Shown: positions 31,829 to 35,549 of the stretch, piece after piece
Layout of the letters: each line of letters starts with the position of its first letter
Position numbering within the stretch: position 1 is the stretch's first letter
Source of the DNA: a virus
Strand: one strand, 5' to 3'
Length of the DNA: 35,549 nt
IMG/VR virus record: IMGVR_UViG_3300034954_000075
Span: 1 to 35,549 of that record
Program-made: the position numbers and the translations under genes
The notes under the pieces: generated by a model
What the model was told of the DNA's origin: nothing
The model's database searches: none
Seen by the model: only the letters and a program-made list of their open reading frames with translations

Positions 31829-31846
31829 AGTACTAGACCTAGTACT
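31829..31846. promoter_or_regulatory. Operator-like palindrome 2
   Basis: AGTACTAG-AC-CTAGTACT is a perfect inverted repeat with 8-bp arms. It starts 13 bases after a possible -10 box TATAGT (31811-31816), which lacks a good -35, and ends 23 bases before the first early ATG. A protein bound here would block an early transcript; as RNA it would form a hairpin. Confidence 0.55.
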
Positions 31847-31869
31847 ATTCCCAGAACCTTTAAAAAATT

Positions 31870-32478
31870 ATGTCTGCACATTTAGCCGATCAAGATTGTA
31901 TCAACGCTTTAGCTACATTCTGGTTTGAATACCACAAGCAACCAAGAAATGAAAGCCCAAAGCAAGCACTTGAAAGAGCTTTCTTAATTGCACCTGAAGA
32001 AGTGTCTTTAAAAAAGGATTACTTTGCAAGGATGGAGGATTTTAGAATTAGAGCCTATTCCAGGATTGAAGCTGAAGAACCTGTTTATAAGGGTTTAGCT
32101 TCTTGTGCTGTAGTCTTTAATTTATTATTTAACGAGAACGTAAGAAGCTTACAAGCTCGTTATCCTGACGATTACCAGGAATTAATCTCTAGTAACTATG
32201 AGTTTAAAAAGTCATCAACTGTTACTAAGTGGTTATCAGATAGAGACCCTAGAGGATTAATGATGGTATGGCAGATGCTTCGAGGGTGGGAGTATCAAAG
32301 TTGTGAGCATTACGAGTTTAGAAACTCTGTTGCATATCAGATCAAGCAACAGATTGAGTACGGGATCTTAAACACACTTAAAAAGATCCATTGTCCAAAT
32401 GATGAGGATAGAGTCTGGACTTCTTGGGAAGATCCTCAACTTGATTCTCATGTGGTTTGTATCTCTGATATGTTCTAA
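31870..32478 (+). CDS. Early hypothetical protein, 202 residues
   Basis: This is the first gene after the control region. The protein begins MSAHLADQDCINALATFWFE, is helix-rich and charged, and contains KQPRNESPKQALERAFLIAP and WLSDRDPRGLMMVWQMLRGW. There is no signal peptide, membrane segment or metal-binding motif. I recall early proteins of this size in cyanopodoviruses but no function. As an isolated early gene followed by a strong terminator, host takeover is a fair guess, without direct evidence. Confidence 0.8.
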   Translation: MSAHLADQDCINALATFWFEYHKQPRNESPKQALERAFLIAPEEVSLKKDYFARMEDFRIRAYSRIEAEEPVYKGLASCAVVFNLLFNENVRSLQARYPDDYQELISSNYEFKKSSTVTKWLSDRDPRGLMMVWQMLRGWEYQSCEHYEFRNSVAYQIKQQIEYGILNTLKKIHCPNDEDRVWTSWEDPQLDSHVVCISDMF

Positions 32479-32493
32479 AGCTGTTTAGATAAT

Positions 32494-32531
32494 CCCTTAA
32501 AGGGCCTACGGGCCTTTTAAAGGGTTCTCTT
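32494..32531 (+). terminator. Strong intrinsic terminator with UACG loop
   Basis: CCCTTAAAGGGCC (32494-32506) pairs with GGCCTTTTAAAGGG (32511-32524) over 13 bp with one G-U pair and one bulged A. The loop is TACG closed by C-G, the very stable cUACGg tetraloop. TTCTCTT follows. It isolates the first early gene from the next operon. Confidence 0.8.
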
Positions 32532-32569
32532 AACAAGTGAACCTTAACCGCCCAGTTATCTATTTTTAA
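32521..32569 (+). promoter_or_regulatory. Repeated early leader element, copy A
   Basis: GGTTC (32523-32527) and GAACC can pair across an 11-nt loop, followed by TTAACCGCCCAGTTAT and a T-rich stretch up to the ATG at 32570. The block GAACCTTAA-CCCAGTTAT recurs in copy B at 33244-33281, also directly before the first gene of an operon. It could be a phage promoter, RNA processing site or translation leader. Confidence 0.5.
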
Positions 32570-32728
32570 ATGATTATTAAATCAAATAGCACTTTTTCAT
32601 TAGTGCAAACAATAACCGATCAGCTTTTATTAGTTGTTAATGGTACTGTCTCTCAACCTGTTTTGAGATCTTGGAATACATCACAAAAAGATGATGCTAT
32701 CAATGAATTTAACAGGGTTACAAAATGA
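32570..32728 (+). CDS. Small early protein, 52 residues
   Basis: The frame begins MIIKSNSTFSLVQTITDQLL, with beta-like and helical stretches and a charged C-terminus. It is the first gene after leader copy A, and its stop overlaps the next ATG by 4 nt (ATGA). No family recognised; tight coupling to neighbours supports it as real. Confidence 0.65.
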   Translation: MIIKSNSTFSLVQTITDQLLLVVNGTVSQPVLRSWNTSQKDDAINEFNRVTK

Positions 32729-32889
32729 CTAAATCAAAATACATTTATCGAACCTACGACCAATCCTCTATTAAGGGGATTGAAAAAGGGGATAAAGAAC
32801 ACATGAGACTTCTTAACTTAGGTTATAGGGTCTCTCATACATCAAGTGGTTTGATGTCAGCACACATGACTTATGAACTAATCAAATGA
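32725..32889 (+). CDS. Small early protein, 54 residues
   Basis: The frame begins MTKSKYIYRTYDQSSIKGIE and ends GLMSAHMTYELIK. It overlaps both neighbours by 4 nt in ATGA junctions, so three genes are translated in a coupled series. Basic and compact, with no recognisable motif. Confidence 0.68.
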   Translation: MTKSKYIYRTYDQSSIKGIEKGDKEHMRLLNLGYRVSHTSSGLMSAHMTYELIK

Positions 32890-33137
32890 CTAACAACAAA
32901 AGTAACCACGAAGCGGAACTTAAAGCCGCTAAACGTGCAGAGATTGAGAGACTATGGTTTGCAGAGGAAGCCACTAACGAGGAGCTATTGCAAGCTTATA
33001 AATCTTTAGATGCTATCACTAATTCAGATTGGTTCTATAAAAAACTAGAAACGATGGTATTTGATATCATGACAAAAAGATTTAGTCCAAAAACAATAGA
33101 TGATCACATTAAAGATCTAGAAGACAAGCCTAGTTAA
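32886..33137 (+). CDS. Small early helical protein, 83 residues
   Basis: The protein begins MTNNKSNHEAELKAAKRAEI and is highly charged and helical throughout. It closes the three-gene coupled operon; its stop codon lies in the loop of the terminator hairpin that follows. Unknown function. Confidence 0.7.
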   Translation: MTNNKSNHEAELKAAKRAEIERLWFAEEATNEELLQAYKSLDAITNSDWFYKKLETMVFDIMTKRFSPKTIDDHIKDLEDKPS

Positions 33138-33162
33138 TCCTAGGCTTTTACTTCTTTTTATT
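33126..33162 (+). terminator. Intrinsic terminator after the first small-gene operon
   Basis: AAGCCTAG (33126-33133) pairs perfectly with CTAGGCTT (33140-33147) across a 6-nt loop, followed by TTACTTCTTTTTA. The stop codon at 33135-33137 sits inside the loop. Confidence 0.8.
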
Positions 33163-33243
33163 TTTGTTAGATGTTAGTTGCCTATTTTCCTTGGCGAAAC
33201 TTTTAATGGACCTATTAAGAATTTTTTTAGTTGAATTTTTAAC

Positions 33244-33281
33244 AGGTTCTTTTTGAACCTTAAACCCAGTTATTTTTTATT
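33244..33281 (+). promoter_or_regulatory. Repeated early leader element, copy B
   Basis: AGGTTC (33244-33249) and GAACCT (33255-33260) form a 6-bp stem with a T5 loop, followed by TAAACCCAGTTAT and a T-rich stretch before the ATG at 33282. It matches copy A at 32521-32569 through GAACCTTAA and CCCAGTTAT with a two-base length difference between the blocks. Both copies follow a terminator and start an operon. Confidence 0.5.
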
Positions 33282-33488
33282 ATGAAACTAAGTTTTAACA
33301 ATAGTTTCCCTATTGAATTTTTAAAGGGAGCTTGTATCTTTTTATCCGATGAGGATGAGGGGAGGTATATAAAAGAGGTGTGTGTAGATCTTGAAAGACA
33401 TTCTATTATCTTGATTGATGATGATGGTAATGGGATGTATTGGGAGTCTTTACGCAATGCTTCTATTCAATTCCAGGGGGGTAGATAA
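33282..33488 (+). CDS. Small early acidic protein, 68 residues
   Basis: The protein begins MKLSFNNSFPIEFLKGACIF and has alternating strands with an acidic loop (SDEDEGRYI) and IILIDDDGNGMYWESL; a small beta-sheet domain is likely. It is the first gene after leader copy B. The next gene starts directly after its stop. Function unknown. Confidence 0.68.
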   Translation: MKLSFNNSFPIEFLKGACIFLSDEDEGRYIKEVCVDLERHSIILIDDDGNGMYWESLRNASIQFQGGR

Positions 33489-33647
33489 ATGCAATTTACA
33501 GATGCCGAACTTAGTCTTATCTGCATACATATTGGTAAGTTGATAACTGAAGAAGTAATTCAACGAAAAATTCCAGACGATTTAGTGCATGAATTGGTTG
33601 ATACAGTAATGGATTATCAATTAAAACAAGTAAAGGAGGTGGACTAA
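33489..33647 (+). CDS. Small early helical protein, 52 residues
   Basis: The frame begins MQFTDAELSLICIHIGKLIT, an amphipathic helical protein with VDTVMDYQLKQVKEVD at the end. Its stop overlaps the next ATG (TAATG), and a perfect AAAGGAGGTG ribosome site for the next gene lies in its last codons. Confidence 0.68.
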   Translation: MQFTDAELSLICIHIGKLITEEVIQRKIPDDLVHELVDTVMDYQLKQVKEVD

Positions 33648-33811
33648 TGAGTGATTATCCATACAACCTTACAGCAATAGCTACTCATTTAAGGGAGCTT
33701 GCACAGTCTATTGCTAAGAAGCTAGACATAAGTGAACAAGATGCCTGGGATCTTTGTATTGAAAAACTTGAATACAAGTATTCATTTATGACAAGGGAGG
33801 AGGATCAATGA
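33647..33811 (+). CDS. Small early helical protein, 54 residues
   Basis: The frame begins MSDYPYNLTAIATHLRELAQ, then SIAKKLDISEQDAWDLCIEK; the second half resembles a small helix-turn-helix-like fold, but this is weak. It has the best ribosome site of the window (AAAGGAGGTG) and overlaps the next gene by ATGA. Confidence 0.68.
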   Translation: MSDYPYNLTAIATHLRELAQSIAKKLDISEQDAWDLCIEKLEYKYSFMTREEDQ

Positions 33812-34164
33812 AAATAGAATGTTTTAGCAGAAGTGAATGGTTAGAAATAGCAGATATAATTTCTTTACATTGTCCTAGTGAACCAATTATTGAAAAATTA
33901 ATATCAGAAATAAATAATAAAACAAATTTATTTAGTATAACTCATGAATTTTTTATAAAAAATAATATAAATCCTGTTTTTTTCCCTCATAGAAATACTA
34001 TTGAAAAACTAAAAGGTGGAAAAGGTTTAACAAAAAGGTTATCAACATATTCTAGTAGTACAGGTAAGGGTATGGTTTCATTTAAAAAAGACTATCAAAT
34101 ATATATTTTTAATAAATATGTAATTACAGAAAAACAGGAGACTAATAATGATTCAATGTCCTAA
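33808..34164 (+). CDS. Hypothetical protein of unusually AT-rich composition
   Basis: The 118-residue protein begins MKIECFSRSEWLEIADIISL and contains FFIKNNINPVFFPHRNTIEK and KGGKGLTKRLSTYSSSTGKG. Its codons use AAT, ATA, TTT and AAA far more than the neighbours, so it looks recently acquired or weakly constrained. A ribosome site (GGGAGGAGG) lies before the ATG, and the gene overlaps the zinc-ribbon gene by 17 nt. No family recognised. Confidence 0.7.
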   Translation: MKIECFSRSEWLEIADIISLHCPSEPIIEKLISEINNKTNLFSITHEFFIKNNINPVFFPHRNTIEKLKGGKGLTKRLSTYSSSTGKGMVSFKKDYQIYIFNKYVITEKQETNNDSMS

Positions 34165-34408
34165 CTGCAACAGCGACAATACTATTGTCTTACATACAAG
34201 AGAAAGGGAAGCTGCATATCTTTGGAGGTCTAGAACCTGCAAAGAATGTGGTAAGAAGTTTAGTACAAGAGAGTACAGTTTAGAAGAACTTGCTAAATTG
34301 ATTGATGAAGGCAAAGAATCTCTTGATAATATGCGTGGTCACTGCGATGAACTATTAGCAGATTTAAAAGAACTTATCTCTCAATACTCTAATGACAAAG
34401 CAAACTGA
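34148..34408 (+). CDS. NrdR-like zinc-ribbon protein without ATP cone
   Basis: The 86-residue protein begins with a four-Cys zinc ribbon: CPNC at 4-7 and CKEC at 31-34, with RSRTCKECGKKFSTREY. This closely matches the N-terminal DNA-binding ribbon of NrdR, the bacterial repressor of ribonucleotide reductase genes. The ATP-cone that senses nucleotides in NrdR is replaced by a ~45-residue Glu/Lys/Leu helix, likely for dimerisation. It may bind NrdR boxes or phage operators; that is inference. The ribosome site ACAGGAG lies upstream, and the gene overlaps RNA polymerase by 17 nt. Confidence 0.8.
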   Translation: MIQCPNCNSDNTIVLHTREREAAYLWRSRTCKECGKKFSTREYSLEELAKLIDEGKESLDNMRGHCDELLADLKELISQYSNDKAN

Positions 34409-35549
34409 TTTAGAAGATCGCATGTGGAGTCGTGGTTTTGATAGACGGCAACGCAACATTAACAACAACTTAGCTAAAGGTAGAGAATCAGAAACAGATT
34501 ATGCAAAGAGCATGATTAAAGCTGGTCTTCTACCTTTTGTTGAAGCGATACAACAATTCCTTGATAGGGCTTGGAGAGGTACACCAGGGGTAAAAGCTAC
34601 AGCAGCAATCAAACTACATGAATTAAAAGATGTAGATGTAATAGCTTTTATTACTTTTAAAGGTGTTATTGATGGTGCTTCTCAAAACAAAACCGCTACA
34701 CAAATAGCTATACAAGTAGGTCATATGCTTGAAGATGAACAAAGGTTTTCTTTGTTTGAAGAGCAAGATGAAAAGCATTTTAAAAACGTAAAACAACATA
34801 TATCAGATACAAATCATCCAAGATATAGACGCAATATGATGATAGGTCATATGAGAAACAGAGGTTTTGTATTTAAACCTTGGTCAAAGGAAGACAAACT
34901 AAAGGTTGGTATGAAGCTTATAGATATAATGATTAGTGCGGTTGGTATGGTAAAACTTTCAACTATAAGATCAGGAAAACAAACCAAAACCTATGTTGAA
35001 TTTACAGAAGTAACTATGGATTGGATAAAACGGCAACGCAAAAATAGATTAGCTTGTTATCCATTGTACGAACCATGTGTAGAACAACCGATTGATTGGA
35101 CTAGCACTACTGAAGGTGGTTTTCATACAAAAAGATTAAGACATATCAAAGCAATAAAATCAAAAGACCTTACCTACCATGAAGAAGTAACAAAAAGAAA
35201 ACCAACAGCACTTTATACAGCACTGAATTGTCTTCAACAAACAAAGTGGGAGATAAATACAACTGTTCTAGATATTGCTCAAAGCTGTTGGGATAGAGGT
35301 ATAGAAGTAGGTTGTTTAATAGATGCTGAACCACTACCACAGACTCCAAGACCTTTTGATATTAATACTAATGAAGAATCCAGATTGAGATGGAGAAGAG
35401 CAGAAGTAATTAGACACGATCAGAACGCACATGATCGTATGAAAAGGTATCAATGTATTATGTTGCTTGATACTGCTACAAAGTTTGCAGAAGAACCCTT
35501 TTGGCATGTAGCACAGGCAGATTTTACAGGCAGAATTTATTATGTGTCA
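34392..35549 (+). CDS. gp1: T7-like single-subunit RNA polymerase, N-terminal part (partial; continues at window start)
   Basis: The frame starts at ATG 34392 (MTKQTDLEDRMWSRGFDRRQ) and stays open for 386 codons to the window end, including the duplicated 169 bases. After joining at 35380/1 it gives a 797-residue polymerase. This part covers the N-terminal promoter-recognition domain and the start of the palm. Segments such as AIKLHELKDVDVIAFITFKG and QIAIQVGHMLEDEQRF resemble the T7 N-terminal domain. The start overlaps the zinc-ribbon gene by 17 nt and has no obvious Shine-Dalgarno sequence, so translation may be coupled. It is the last gene of the early region, so host RNA polymerase should make it. 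Confidence 0.95.
   Translation, partial: MTKQTDLEDRMWSRGFDRRQRNINNNLAKGRESETDYAKSMIKAGLLPFVEAIQQFLDRAWRGTPGVKATAAIKLHELKDVDVIAFITFKGVIDGASQNKTATQIAIQVGHMLEDEQRFSLFEEQDEKHFKNVKQHISDTNHPRYRRNMMIGHMRNRGFVFKPWSKEDKLKVGMKLIDIMISAVGMVKLSTIRSGKQTKTYVEFTEVTMDWIKRQRKNRLACYPLYEPCVEQPIDWTSTTEGGFHTKRLRHIKAIKSKDLTYHEEVTKRKPTALYTALNCLQQTKWEINTTVLDIAQSCWDRGIEVGCLIDAEPLPQTPRPFDINTNEESRLRWRRAEVIRHDQNAHDRMKRYQCIMLLDTATKFAEEPFWHVAQADFTGRIYYVS
35381..35549. repeat. Terminal overlap of the contig, right copy
   Basis: This is the right copy of bases 1-169, identical except at 35423 (G here, A at 43). It shows that the contig closes on itself; unique length is 35,380 bp. Confidence 0.95.

Larger units (their letters stand above)
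31330..31869. other. 540-bp gene-free control region: likely genome ends, early promoters, possible origin
   Basis: This is the only stretch over 300 bases without a gene. It holds twin G7 tracts (31352-31371), a CTTCCATAG direct repeat 22 bp apart (31383, 31405), a sigma70 promoter (31416-31444), AAATCT-A-AGATTT (31570-31582) flanked by two CATATATA copies (31561, 31587), the palindrome AAGTTAACTT (31666-31675), three phased GGACA repeats, and two operator-like palindromes. In T7-like phages the terminal repeat and early host promoters lie between the large terminase and early genes, so the true genome ends are probably here. The ends cannot be placed from sequence alone. Confidence 0.7.

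Noticed and set aside
31821-31928. Short frame starting MQSVLDLVLFPEP in the control region
   Set aside because: It overlaps the first early gene, its sequence is partly produced by the AGTACTAG palindrome, and it has no ribosome site.

Overview
The window is one complete genome of a T7-like podovirus (autographivirus type), read as a circle. The first 169 bases recur at the end (35381-35549) with one silent mismatch, so the unique length is 35,380 bp and the contig was opened inside the RNA polymerase gene. The sequence is AT-rich. The tail-fibre architecture, the small lysine-rich proteins around the capsid gene, and a gene pair like one I recall from T4-like cyanophages point to a marine picocyanobacterial host (Prochlorococcus or Synechococcus). 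The host is an inference. No photosynthesis or carbon-metabolism gene (psbA, hli, talC), ribonucleotide reductase, integrase, tRNA or CRISPR was seen.

Layout, reading the circle from the control region. A 540-bp gene-free stretch (31330-31869) follows the large terminase gene. It carries twin G7 tracts, a near-consensus sigma70 promoter, phased direct repeats and two operator-like palindromes; it is the likely place of the genome ends, early promoters and perhaps the origin. The early region (31870-34408) holds nine small genes in tightly overlapping operons, separated by two clear terminators and two copies of a shared leader. It ends with an NrdR-like zinc ribbon that overlaps the single-subunit RNA polymerase (34392 to the end, continuing at 1-1405). 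Replication genes follow: SSB (gp2.5), endonuclease I (gp3), primase-helicase (gp4) and 5'-3' exonuclease (gp6). No DNA polymerase gene is present: helicase and exonuclease overlap by 4 nt exactly where gene 5 normally lies. The morphogenesis block (5019-25746) runs in T7 order: portal, scaffold, capsid, tail tubes gp11 and gp12, internal virion proteins gp13-gp16, tail fibre. Six small, mostly basic genes sit between scaffold and capsid. The gp15 homologue carries a LysM plus a lysozyme-like domain at its C-terminus.

The last part (25746-29334) is the least T7-like. It starts with a zinc-knuckle reading frame that has no ATG and could be expressed by -1 frameshifting on A_AAA_AAG or from an ATT start. 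A consensus host-type promoter, two putative envelope-associated proteins and a strong hairpin follow. Then comes a four-gene operon on the opposite strand, encoding a two-helix membrane protein and three secreted proteins. This minus-strand module is the best candidate for an undescribed system. Small and large terminase genes close the genome.

Many junctions have a stop codon, exactly two bases, then ATG, without a Shine-Dalgarno sequence. Others use TTG directly after a stop. This suggests widespread translational coupling by re-initiation.
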